Source of the DNA: Hyalomma asiaticum
Lineage: Eukaryota; Arthropoda; Arachnida; Ixodida; Ixodidae
Reading direction: 5' to 3'
Length of the DNA: 64,000 bases
Assembly (NCBI GenBank): GCA_013339685.2
Contig: CM023481.1
Location: forward strand, 244,176,716-244,240,715
Shown here: one piece after another, positions 53,641 through 64,000 of the stretch
Position numbering within the stretch: the stretch's first letter is position 1
Layout: every line of letters starts with the position of its first letter
Notes under the pieces: generated by a model
Databases searched by the model: none
Seen by the model: the letters and a program-made list of their open reading frames with translations, nothing else
Told to the model about the DNA's origin: nothing
Translations under genes and position numbers: made by a program

Positions 53641-55619
53641 CGTGTCGTGCGCAAACGCCCGCCACGAAAAGTACCAATGGGGGGTCTAAAAGCACCCGTT
53701 GGTCTGCGCTCGTTCGTCTGCGTCCGCGCTGCCTGGCCGCGACATGTAGTTTGAGTGGTTCAGGGAAAATTTAGACGCTTCTCGTCTGCTCCCCCGAGTC
53801 CGTCTGCCGATCGTCGTTCGCATGCTTCTGCCCCGCTGCGCCATTCTTTAGGCCCCCATTCCTGCCAGAGGCTCAAGCACGTGAGTTGTCAAAAGAGCAA
53901 CAAAATACAAAAGCAAGCAAACATGCATTCCTCAACAACTGGAGGACACCACTCGCTCGACTGCCGTCTCAGGCCTGCGGAGGCTCGCGTAGTGTTACGG
54001 CGAGTTTGCTGGCGTAGTGTGTGTGTGCCAGTGCGAGCTTCCAAGCCTACACGCTGTGGATACATTGCTTGAACGCGCCGAATTACAACGGATATTTACA
54101 TCGCTAACAAAAGTAAGTTGTTTTGATCGTCAGCGGTTGCTTGCCGAGTGCCCGAAGAGTAAATGGCTGCAATTTGTACGCGAAAAGAAACTTCGCATGC
54201 CGTCGGCATCGAGCCCGTCGGCGGCCGTCGTGAGCTATCGCCGGCGCAAGGAAAAGAAAAGTACTTTTTGTTTTCCGAGAAATACTGTCTGTATAGTAGA
54301 ATAAAGTGTAATTAAAATTGTGTATTTCGCCTCGTGCGACGACCACTGTGAAGCAGCTATCGCGAAGGCGAGCGCTGATACGTGGCTGACCGAACCAACG
54401 TGCTGCCGCCGGCGCGCTGCGACTACGCTGCATGTCGTGACTGCGAGCCGTCTCGTTCGTTGTGAGTAGGGTAAGTACATCACATCTCAGCCGCGACAGT
54501 GACGATGAGACTTGTTCTTCAGTTGTGTGCGGAATAACGACCGTAGAAATAGCACAGGACTGGGTATTTTGTGAGCGCCGGTGATCGTTTGTTCTACAGC
54601 CGTGCTCTACGGAAAAGGCCTACGGACGACTTCGGCAAGAAGGTACACCGGCGGGGCAACTGTGCCTCGCGTTTCTTCGCCGCCGCGGGAGAATGCTTGC
54701 CGTTACTGTGTTTGTGCGTGCTCAGGGGTGTTTTATGAGCTCGCGCACGGCATTGCGAACGCTCGTTCGCTTCAATCGACGAGGTGCTAGCTACTAATTG
54801 GAATTCGTTAATTAAAAACGCGCTCACGATATGGCGGGTTTAGATTAACAGATCTGTGCGGTGATGGGTTATCTAAGAGCCGACGCTAACCGCACGGCTC
54901 TTCTGTGAATATATATTTTGTAACTGCGCTGAACAGCAACTTGCCACCGGCACTACATGTGGGGCAATATATGTGAGTATATATACCCGACCGTCGGTGT
55001 GCGGTTTGAGTGGTCTATGTGGTGCATTACTTTGATATGCTTGCGTGTAAGCTTGAGTGTCTACGTGTGTGTGATGTTCCTTTGAATGCATTGGAGTCTG
55101 TATATGCGATATTAAATGCTGATAAAGTATGCATGTGTGATATAAATGCTGATAGATCGAGTGAAAATGTGATCGCAATCGGAAGCCTCCATTTTTCTTT
55201 TTTGCGTTTGGTCTGAACTGGTCCAACAGTTCGTCTGCCTAGAATGGTCCACCGAGGGCATCCGTTAAGCCATCGAGTGGTAACTGCAGGGGACGAAAAA
55301 CTTGAACCGCTGCTGTTAGTCTTGCAGTTACTCCAAAATTGGTTCAAAATCTGTGGCAGCCCACTTAGTCCCCGAAAGGACGAACAGCATACGCCATTTT
55401 CGTCCATTTTGGCTTAGAGTGTTTGGTTAGCTCTTTCACTTGTGCTTAATCATACACATTACTATTTGGGGCTCTATCCACACTATGTTATCTCGCTCTT
55501 CGCTCACTTCACCGGTTCATTATCAATTTATTCCAAATGTTAGGATAGGACTGGTCAACCCGGCTGGCTCGCGTATTCTCATCGTTGTTCCAAATGACTT
55601 GCGCAATCCTAGAGTTCGT
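53641..55619. other. Unidentified interval
   Basis: No gene is assigned. A plus-strand frame ending near 54304 contains a plausible stretch (CFDRQRLLAECPKSKWLQFV, then a basic RRRKEKK patch) that I do not recognise; it may be an exon or chance. GC-rich DNA around 53.7-54.8 kb could be promoter-like, but I see no firm signal. Confidence 0.35.
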
Positions 55620-55904
55620 CCACTATCCAGAGTGTCGGAACGGAACGGAAAACGAAAACGAAAAACGAAAAAAACGATATTTTTGACCGGAACGAAAACG
55701 TAACCGGAACGTTATTTATTATTTCGTTACGGAGCAAAAACGAAATATTTTTTATCGTTTTTCGGTTCACGGGAAGACTTTACCATCCGGAACAACCGAG
55801 GTCATGCAACGTGAGCAATGATGCATAACTCAGGGTTCAACGTGAGCACGCATCTCGGGCAGGTATTTCAAAGTCTTAAAGATGCGTTGAAATAGTGCAG
55901 GAAA

Positions 55905-56015
55905 GTGGCAACCATAGCTGTTTGCTCAAGCGGAGTTTCGCGTGCCTCTCACACAGGCCGTCGTGGAGAGGGCGTTGTCGTCGCTTATGTGTTGAAATTT
56001 TGAGACGAGCGCAAA
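55905..56015 (+). pseudogene. Decayed first hATC-like copy
   Basis: The frame reads FRVPLTQAVVERALSSL, aligning with GVPATQVSVERAFSAL of the second copy, preceded by the same WQP/RQP...L-x-AQ pattern. It contains in-frame stops. The element therefore carries two diverged versions of the same domain. Confidence 0.55.
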
Positions 56016-56460
56016 GAGCGGCAACCGGAGCTGTACAAGGCCGTCCACTCTTAGGGTGAACACGGCGCAGCGTGGCTGCCTTCTTTAGAACGCCAGCGCT
56101 CGCGATCGGACGGCGCATCGACGCTAATCTACTGCAGGCGTAGAGGGGCTTGGATCACTCTGTGCGCCTGCACATTATTAGCTTCGATGCATGCCCACGT
56201 CGCAAGCACTGGCGTTCCAAAAAGGGAGCCACGTTGCGTCGTGTTCACCCTAAGAGTGGACGACCCTGTACATGTTAGCGCAAGTGGCCCTTGGTGTGCC
56301 AGCCACACAAGTCAGCGTTGAGAGGGCATTTTCGGCACTCAATTTCGTTTTGTCAGAGCAGCGGTCTCGCTTATCGGCGAGTACACTTGATGACCTGCCG
56401 CTTCTGAAATCGTGTGCCCCCCTTGACGAAAATTCGGGATTCAAACTTGAGGAAAAATGA
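56012..56460 (+). pseudogene. hAT transposase C-terminal dimerisation domain, split
   Basis: After the MITE the frame reads MLAQVALGVPATQVSVERAFSALNFVLSEQRSRL and ends at 56460 (residues 1-62 of the fragment). This is the hATC signature that mediates transposase dimerisation. Upstream of the MITE the frame ERQPEL joins it in phase if 56036-56268 and one TA are removed. The catalytic part is missing. Confidence 0.8.
56036..56268. mobile_element. TA-flanked MITE inside the hATC domain
   Basis: Inverted repeats of about 60 bp start CAAGGCCGTCCACTC and end GAGTGGACGACCCTG, share CTTAGGGTGAACACG, and continue to AACGCCAG near the centre. TA is present on both sides (56034-56035, 56269-56270). Excision restores the hAT reading frame. 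It is 233 bp without coding capacity, Tc1/mariner-like by target site. Confidence 0.85.
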
Positions 56461-56776
56461 ATACCAAGTTTTTGTTGTGTCCTTGCTTCGAAACATTTTG
56501 CGACTTCCCTCGTAGTCACACCGTGGCTTTGGGACGTAAAACCCCAACAATTATTATTGCATTTTTATGTATTAGTTCAGTATCTTTTGCTGTTTTTAAG
56601 AGGTACTTTTAATATTAAGTATTTTGTTCGTTCTTATTATTGAAAAAAATAACGTTATGAACCGTTACGGAACGTTTATTTTTCGTTCCGGAACGAAAAC
56701 GGAACGGAACATTTTTCTGTGGAACGAAACGAAAACCGGAACGAAAAACATTTCGTTCCGACACCCTGCCACTATC

Positions 56777-58360
56777 AGCCATTAGCAACCTTCTAACATG
56801 CTTACAAAACTCACCGCTACCACTTCTGTCTAGGTAAGAGCTTGAACATACGACCACCACTTCTCTACAACTTGCTGCCTTTGTAATGCAACCATAGACG
56901 CCACTGTAGTATACATCGCCAGCGCGACTTGCGTGCTTTCTCCGCGTGTGAAGTGTCATCAGACTGTCTCCGACTCTAACCCCCTCTCTACCATAAGAAG
57001 CGAGGCGTTTTTCTTGTGCCCGCTGCTGACCTAAATAATGTGTAATATTTACTTATCTCTGAGTTCTCTTGCTCAGGTTGCCAATATCAGCAGCAAGACA
57101 AGAGAGCAGGCACACGAACTGCCCCAAGCCAATTAACACGCCTATGATGACGCAGATGCTTTGACAGAGGCAAATCCTGTCAAAATATCGGCCAGCACGA
57201 CTGAGGCACTTAAGTGATCCCACCTTAATTTTGCCAACCATTTCATGATAATGCGCGTCAATGGCCAAATGATTTTCCTAGCCCATAAGAGGAATTTTCG
57301 GAAGTGTTTTTCATAATGTCAGCTTAATTTTCTGATTTAAACTGTACGAGATGACCTTGAGTTGATATATTGTTACTTTGTACCTATTGTAAAATTAAAA
57401 CGAGTCCTCATAAAACACATGTTGCGGGCCAGTTGCTTGAACACAACGGATAAAATACGGCCCAGGGCATGTTAATGAAATACGGCCCAGGGCGCGTTTC
57501 ACGCCGACGCTCACTTGGGTGTGAGAAGGAAGTGGCTTTTGTGGGGGTTGTTCTACTACTGTTAGCAGCGGCATCCCCGCTAGCAACCCCGTGCCGTGGA
57601 TTCGAGCACTCGACGAGCAGAGAATGCGGTAGTTGCGTCCGCGCTCGCTCATCTCAGCCATGCATCGCCGCGTTGCCGCGCGCGTCAGCCCGCGGCCCGT
57701 CTCGAGGCAGGGCAGCGCGAACCGTCGCACGCGGCGAAAGAGGAGAACATTAGGCGCCACTCTCCCAGCATGGTAATATAATGAAAGGTTAAAATAGCAC
57801 AAACAAAACAAGGCCGAATCAGTCGAATTAAATACAAAGGACAAATACGATCAACAGCACGCGAACACATAATAACACACAAAAAGAACCATGCAAGGGG
57901 AAGAGCCTAAACCCGGCCAGCGTACCCGCGACCGCGCGCCCCTAGAAAAGGAAAATAGAAAGAAAGAAACATACAGAGATGGCCGCTGGTCGCAGGTCGC
58001 CGCCGTGGTCGCTGGGGCCCGCAAAGGCGCGCCATCCGACCGATGGCCTGGTCGGCCGGAGGGCCACAAAAGTGCGTGCGCACCCCTTCGAGTCCCAGTG
58101 AGTTCTCTCGAGCATTTCCAATCCAGAAACGGGCGAACGTTCTAGAAATTAGTCGCTGTCCAATGGCAGCCTAGTTAAAGTCACATGGAGCGAAGCGGCC
58201 AGCCCTCCACAGTGGTGGGTCGCCGCCACGTCCAGCTGGGAGAGGGGGATGCGAGGCGTTTCGTGCAAAACATGGCGTCGCGCTGGACCCGGTCCCCACA
58301 CTGTGAAGAGAGAGAGTGTTTGGTTCGACAAGGAAGAGAAAATATAAGGAGTGAGGTCAA
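56777..58360. other. Non-coding interval
   Basis: No gene is recognised. GC-rich sequence at 57480-57760 and 57890-58110 gives chance frames on both strands. TACGGCCCAGGGC is repeated at 57456-57468 and 57482-57494. Confidence 0.45.
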
Positions 58361-58361
58361 T

Positions 58362-58540
58362 GTCTGCCGTGGTGGTGTAGTGGTCATGGTGCTCGACTGC
58401 TAACCCAAAAAATGCGGGTTCAATCCCAGCCGCAGCGGTCACATTTTCGATGGAGGCGAATATGCCAGTGCCTCGTGTACTGTGTGTTGTCGGCGCATGT
58501 TAAAGCACCCCAGGTGCTCCACTACTACCTCCACTACGGT
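58362..58540 (+). mobile_element. tRNA-derived SINE, Ruka-like, copy 3
   Basis: A tRNA-like head with A box around TGGTGTAGTGGTCATGG and B box GGTTCAATCCC (58418-58428), the TTTCGATGGAGGCGAA block, and a diverged body. The CAAATCAATC tail of the other copies is not visible, so the 3' end is truncated or diverged and the right limit is approximate. Confidence 0.75.
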
Positions 58541-59558
58541 GTTCCTCTCCTATATCTCTTTCATTAATCTCCCTTTCCCCTGCCCCATCAGACGTAAAGA
58601 TGCGCTCCTGACATATGGGCTGCAGAAAATAGAGTGCTTTCCTTAAAGGGGCGTGCACTAAAGTGAAAAAAAAAATTTTCTCGTATTAATGGGTTATCTT
58701 TCCACAATACCAAAAACACTACGCTTGCGAGAAGATCCCCGATAAACTAGGAAATACAAAAAAGAAAAAAACCTGGTGGCAACACCGCTTTGGAAGGCTT
58801 GTGTAAGGCTAGTTTTAGATAAGGCATAAGGCTTGTTTGTACATAGTGAGCTAATTTGTTCATGAAACATGACAAGGGCACAGGGAAGATAAGGAAAACA
58901 AGCAATACAGATAAGGTAGGTTTATGAATACGGGCCAAAAATGCGCGACGTCAGATATTTGAGGGCATTGGCTAATTGGCATGCATAACTATTTATCAGC
59001 AAGAAACCCTAAATTGTGTTCCAAGGAAGCCAGAGAATTAACACAGGGTGTTACAGAATATTTGATAGTGTGAATTCGGCGAGAATACGAAAAAAAAATA
59101 TCGGCCTTGTGACGTCATTCAGTTCCGAAGTTCCGGTGCGAATTTCATAATTTTTACAATAATTTTCTTTTTTAATATTGTAACAAACAATTCAGGTAGA
59201 TTAGGAAAAGGAGTATTTATTGAGAGCTAACTTGTGCTCTGCGAGCCAAAACATACGCAGCGTTCCTCGAAGAAGTCAGAAGCCTTTTCTTTTTCTTTCT
59301 TTTTCTTTCTTTTTCTTCTGTTCGATCGGCGTCTTCTTTTTTCTCTTCCCCGGTATCCCACGCGATCGCGTGCCACGAACGCATGTGCCATTATGGCCTT
59401 TGTGCTGTTGCACCACTGCGCCTCTGTCCTCTGGAACGTGAGCTTGCGCGCGTCTTTCAAACGTAGTTTGTCCTGCGTCACTATTCCCCCGCCAAAGACG
59501 CATCGTCCCGATGCGTTATTAAACGTTTGGCCTACGAGAGGAGCGCTTTGGACAATGC
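58541..59558. other. Non-coding interval
   Basis: No gene is recognised. A TTTC-type simple repeat lies at about 59283-59322. The part next to 59559 is the 3' flank of the minus-strand Gypsy integrase (a purine run GGCGGGGGAATAG near 59485-59497 on the minus strand could be its polypurine tract), and an LTR may lie at about 59175-59484. No second LTR was found to confirm this. Confidence 0.4.
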
Positions 59559-62292
59559 TCATTCTCGCTCATAATATGGCTTCATTCTGACTACATGCAC
59601 TATTTCTGTGCGACGTCGGTGTCGGGATGAGCTCGCTTGTCCCTCTGGCGTCACTTCGTAGTTTATGGGGCTGATTCGGCGAAGTACTCGGTAAGGGCCG
59701 AAATAACGGCGCAAAAGCTTTCGGAGAGGCCAGGCGTGCGTACGGGAGTCCATATCCATACTCTGTCACCTGGCGCATACTCGACCTCCCTATAGACCTA
59801 TTCCACCCAGCCTACGTCACGAAGATGCGGTGGCGCTGTCGTCGGGAGTTTTGGTTTCGCATGGTAGGCAACCGCCGGCGCGCCTACCGTAGCAGCCGCT
59901 GTGTTTTCGCTGGTGCGTGCGCTTCTCACCGCCGTGAAATGAAGAAAAAAGTGCTTACCGATGACCTGCGCCGTGGGTTGGTTGCTCAGCAACGCACAAG
60001 ATATGTGCGATAGGTTTTTATCGGTTTCCTGCTTATGTCTGTCTTAAGGAAAGGGACGAACCTGTAATGCCGGTTGTTTGGCGCATCGGTTATGCGCCAA
60101 ACATTTTCGTCACGGTTAAGCGTATGGGTAATTATTTGGCATTAGTGCGGCTTGTTTCATTTGAGAGAAATAGCATTGTCACAAGTTTGGCAAGTGTAAT
60201 GCTCGACACCAAATTTCTTGGCATAAACAAAGTGCGGACACAGAGCGATGACGCTTACCGCAAAGCGCGCACGACGTTAGCTTAGCTCGATGTGTAGAAG
60301 TAATCGCGGTCGCCGTGTATTATTGAAGTGGGGAAGCTATACATACGTCATACGAATTTCAATCACTCAAATGAAACAAATATATAAGAGCTTAATTCAC
60401 GTAGCCGTGAGCGAAAGGCCGATTACAGCGACGCTTTTGCAAATTGCTTGTGGCTGCGATAGCATACACACGAGAAGTGTCTTTGGCAATGCTGTAGTGG
60501 TTACGATGCGCTTTAATTTTTTTTTTCGGTTGTCAGACTGCTCGAATGAACTACACGCTTGAAATGTGCCGCGTCGTCACAGGACTTCACGCCGTCACGA
60601 TCGGAACTCAGCGTATGGGCAGAGCCGCAAGCCGCGGTTATGCGCCTTGCTGTCAGTTATTTGAGAGCCTTGTCCTTGGCTCGTCATTGCATTTTTGTGT
60701 GTGTGCGTTATCACAGCCGTATTTACATAGGTTCTAGCGTCACCAATATCGCATGCTTGAGTTACATTTGTTTTTGCGCAAGGATTTCGTGTAGGGATTA
60801 GAGGCTTTAGTCCGAAACAGTATTTTAGCTGAGGCATCTTCAAGTCGTATTTAAACAAGTCTCACTGTTGCAAGTGGTTCATCCTTGCGCCAGTTACCGA
60901 ATTAAAGCATACGCATGAAGCGATGCCGACATGATAGCTCGCGATCGTTCGCATCATGTTGCAAGGTGCTTATCCTTTCAATCAATTTCTCACATCTTGT
61001 CATAGCTGGTCGTCAGCACATTCTTTTCTACATTCATCGAATGCTTCCTACAGAGCTAACGCGACTTCATCTCACGCGGCTGCCCCTCGAAAACTGTTGT
61101 AAACACCCGTCGGCGCTCCGACGCCCCGTGCTCGGAGGCAGCTTTCGCACGCGCTTCGCCGGCGGCGGTGGCGCGACCGTGCGGGGCCGCGGCAAGCGGT
61201 GGGCGGGGCCTCCGCGCCGCGACGTCGACACAAGCCCTGGTTATATCGCCGGTGCCTACCACTGTTTACCAACATGGAATAGGTCTATACGCCACAAGTT
61301 GTATCGGTCCGCGTCAATGCGTTGACGTTCGCGAATGCGATGTTGCGCTAGCTGGCGCGCCTCTTCCGCTCTCTGTGTGAAGTCGCTGATTGCTGGGTTA
61401 CGTTCTGCAGCGTCGCTTACAGGAAGCATGGCATCCAAAGGCGTGGTAACCTCACGGCCAAATACAAGTTAGAACGGCGTCAACTGTGTGGTCTCCTGTA
61501 ATGCGGTGTTATACGCATATGTTGCGTAGGGTAGTATCTGATCCCATGTGGTGTGCTCCAGGTCTACGTACATCGACAACATGTCGGTCAGCGTTCTGTT
61601 AAGTCGCTCTGTCAGGCCATTCGTTTGTGGGTGGTACGCAGTCGTCTTTCTGTGGCTTGTGTGAGTGAGTTTCAAATTAGACTGCGTCAAATCGGCTGTG
61701 AATGCCGTTCCTCGGTCCGTGATGACAACGCTAGGGGCACCATGTCGGAGCACTATGTTTGTTACAAAGAACTCTGCTGCTTCAATCGCCGTTACCCGGA
61801 CCAGAGTTGCTGTCTCAGCGCTGCGGGTTAGATTAATCTGTCGCTACTAATCCGTCTTTTCCCCGACGATTATGTCGGGATCGGACCAAGCATGTCCATT
61901 CCTACTTGTTCGAACGGGGTCTTGGGGGGTTCTATTGGGTGAAGAAGGCCTGCGGGTCTTAATGGAGGCGTTTTGCGTCTTTGGCAATCCCGACATGTCT
62001 GCACATAATGCTGTACAGTATGTAACAACCTCGGCCAGTAGTACTTAGCATGAATTTTAGCGAACGTTCTACTCACGCCAAGGTGCCCTGCGGACGGGTC
62101 ATCGTGACAGGCTTCCATAATTTCGGATCGTAAGGCTGAAGGGACGAAGTAAAGTTGTGACCGTGGTCCGAAGGTTCTTATCCGGGATTCCAGCTCCCCG
62201 CTCGGTGTCCTAAACGCACCGTCCGAGACGGTATGGGCGAGTTGGGAAGGAGCTGGCTGCCGCTGGTATGGCGGCGATAGGCTCGCGGGCAA
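59559..62292 (-). pseudogene. Ty3/Gypsy element C: integrase, disrupted
   Basis: The minus-strand reading from 62292 gives the HHCC finger (ACHDDPSAGHLG...CRDCQ) and DMLGPIPT. The DDE core follows in pieces: VITDRGTAF with the second Asp and PQTNGLTERLNRTL with the Glu. Next come LAQHRIRERQRIDADRYNL and, beyond an insert (59793-61287), EYAPGDRVWIWTPVRTPGL and RRYFGPYRVL, the C-terminal GPY module. Frame changes occur near 61830 and 59720, and a TAA follows TPF near 61466. Only integrase remains; upstream pol is replaced at about 62293 by other DNA. Confidence 0.85.
59793..61287. mobile_element. 1.5-kb TA-flanked inverted-repeat element in integrase C
   Basis: The ends TAGACCTATTCCA (59793-59805) and its exact complement (61275-61287) are flanked by TA on both sides (59791-59792, 61288-61289). 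Removing the element and one TA joins the integrase codons in frame. The interior has no transposase I recognise. A plus-strand frame at 60067-60285 (72 codons) and a GC-rich right part are the only features, plus an 11-bp hairpin at 60076-60102. It could be a degraded Tc1/mariner-type or other TA-targeting element. Confidence 0.8.
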
Positions 62293-64000
62293 ATGTGTAG
62301 CAGTTGAAGAGGAGGCTCAGAGACTTCAGTTTAAAACAAAAGGGAATGAAAACTTGTATTTACAGTATAGTATACAAAAAGGGAATACAGGGAGTTGACT
62401 GGTACATAAAAATAAAGTTGAAGCTGAACTATACCTAGGGCGACCCTACTCCGGCGTAGCCGGCAGTGCGTAGCACTTTTTCCACCCGTTCAGCCTGCCG
62501 TTCAGCCCATGGCGGAGCCATCTTTATTACCACAACCGCTCCGCCTTAACGTCTCAGCCGGCGAATCATATTCACTTCGCTCTGGCATTGGGCAGCGATT
62601 CCACCCTTTGTCCCGCCTGCTTAATTGGGGCGGTCCAATTGGTGAAATCACCACCCAGTCTGTTGACGGTGAGAGGGGTATGTTTGTACAATAATAAAAA
62701 ACACATACATCAGCACTAAACAACATATACATAAAAGTAGACAATGCCACCCAAGGTCGAAGGGCGATGGTAAAGATATGGCGCACGTGAAACGCGTTAC
62801 TTGCGCACGTGTCGCGTCTGCTCGGGCGCTGTTACCGGAAACGAGCAGGCGCCCAAAAGATTCGCCCGAAAGAGTTATTATTTGAAGAAAACCTTCCCAT
62901 GGGGAAGTTGGACCGTCCGCGCGCCTGCTTCTGGTTATCTCCAACAAGCCGAGCGGTACTGGCTCTTACTCAGACCCGTTTAATCGGCACCCCGCTGTGC
63001 TTAGACGCATGCTACCCCACGGCGAGCGAGGAAGGAACGCTTGAACCAAAGCCATCCCGCGGCACGCGCGGGCCACAGCCCAGTGACCAAAAACAGGCAT
63101 TTCCGACGGCGAACAACTAACGGTTCGCGAGTCTCCAGGGCCGTCACCACCGGCATGTTGCATGCCGACGCCACATTCAGCGTAGCCGCCCCAGGTCGTC
63201 GTAATGACGCCCGAGGTGCGGTTTGCAGAACGACCGAAGTGCCGCTATCGCTGCGTGCTCACGCACAAAGGGGCCCGCCTGCGTCACCGCCGCGACCACT
63301 GTCCAAGCATCCCTACTCACAGCCCCGCAGCGGGGTGCCCGTGTCCCCAGAAGACGCGGAAGACACATATGAAGAAAGTAAAGAAAATGAATAACAGATA
63401 CGGCCGGGGAACGACAAACGAAAAGCCAATGCCGCGAAACGCGCCCCATTGACCGACGTCGCCCGTCGCCGAGTGAAATTTTAAAGAAAAGAAAACGCGC
63501 CTTGCTGGCGGCAGGCTTACACCCCCCACCCAAGACTTCGCAACGACTTGGTTACAGCGTTGCCGAAGCGGGAACACCAAGAAACAGCCGGCCGCCATTA
63601 TCGCTAGAAGGCGCAGAAACCAGAGGGAGGCAAACACAACAACCGCAATTACGCTAACCGCGCACATAGTTCGCGATCAGACCCCTTTCATGCAGAGATA
63701 GACTCATTCTCTAGCCGGAAATCAAGGAATGACTTTGGCCAAATGTAAACAAAAAGATATACCATAAACAAAATAGAAACATTGTTCGCAGTGCAAAGTA
63801 ATCTAACACGCAAAACACTGCGCTTCGCCGCCATCGGTAATGTGTCATGCACACTACATACCTCAGGCAAGTGTGATACACTCATGCGAGCAAAAAAAAA
63901 AAGGACGACAAAGGTAACCAAACTATATGTACGTGCCTCTCTTGTCCGCTCTACAGTAATAACGTAACGCAGCACGACATGTACACATTCTCCCTACCTC
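62293..64000. other. Unidentified end of window, possible LTR
   Basis: Element C homology ends at 62292. The next DNA begins TGTAGCAGTTGAAG at 62296 and has the look of a minus-oriented LTR (a TATTTACAG-type stretch at 62358-62367), but no partner or end is visible. GC-rich sequence follows to about 63400, then AT-rich sequence. Several chance frames of 60-118 codons have no recognised domain. Confidence 0.35.

Larger units (their letters stand above)
55628..56768 (+). mobile_element. hAT element with hATC remnant
   Basis: The ends are CAGAGTGTCGGAACG and CGTTCCGACACCCTG, a 15-bp inverted repeat with one mismatch, with long GGAACG-rich subterminal regions on both sides. An exact 8-bp target duplication CCACTATC occupies 55620-55627 and 56769-56776. 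Inside, on the plus strand, is a hATC dimerisation domain, and a TA-flanked MITE (56036-56268) interrupts it. At 1.1 kb it lacks most of the transposase. Confidence 0.9.

Overview
The window looks like intergenic and repeat-rich DNA from a large arthropod genome, most likely a hard tick (Ixodidae). Three tRNA-derived SINEs match my recollection of the tick Ruka family. Around them are CR1/L2-like, RTE-like and RNase H-bearing LINEs, Ty3/Gypsy and Gmr1-like LTR elements, hAT, P/THAP and Harbinger-type transposase remnants, and many small inverted-repeat elements. I see no CRISPR array, rRNA gene, bacterial operon or intact host gene.

Layout. 1-8.4 kb: non-coding DNA with a SINE, an RTE 3' fragment in an 11-bp target duplication, and an RNase H-type LINE in a 14-bp target duplication whose C-terminal zinc finger is split by a 0.44-kb insert. 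8.4-10.5 kb: a CR1/L2-like LINE with a long open RT frame. 11.2-16.4 kb (minus): a multi-exon P-element/THAP9-like transposase pseudogene, broken by a second CR1/L2-like LINE. 17.9-18.8 kb and 24.3-24.5 kb (minus): two more THAP-domain heads. 20.0-23.2 kb (plus): an intronless, frameshifted copy of an ERCC6L/PICH-type SNF2 helicase. 24.6-25.3 kb: an acidic ORF of unknown identity. 26.3-27.1 kb: a TA-flanked inverted-repeat element. 27.1-31.0 kb: AT-rich non-coding DNA.

31.0-40.2 kb holds a plus-strand Ty3/Gypsy element (LTR, gag, protease, RT; 3' truncated). Its protease start is split by a complete 5.9-kb minus-strand element with 1.13-kb LTRs and an ACACT target duplication. In that inserted element, protease is followed directly by integrase, and RNase H lies downstream of integrase. 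This is the Gmr1-type order, and the RT itself appears deleted. 40.8-41.4 kb: a Harbinger-type transposase exon. 47.0-51.0 kb: one hAT-like element inside another, each with its own 8-bp target duplication, the inner one carrying a SINE and a LINE tail. 55.6-56.8 kb: a third hAT element with a hATC domain split by a TA-flanked MITE. 59.6-62.3 kb: a minus-strand Gypsy integrase split by a 1.5-kb TA-flanked element.

The main theme is nested transposition that can be read at base level: in several cases removing the insert and one target-site copy restores the older element's reading frame. The genes do not form a pathway. Every recognisable coding unit is a mobile-element gene or a decayed copy, apart from the helicase retrocopy and a few unidentified ORFs. 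Exon boundaries and frameshifts were read by eye, and homopolymer frameshifts could be sequencing errors.
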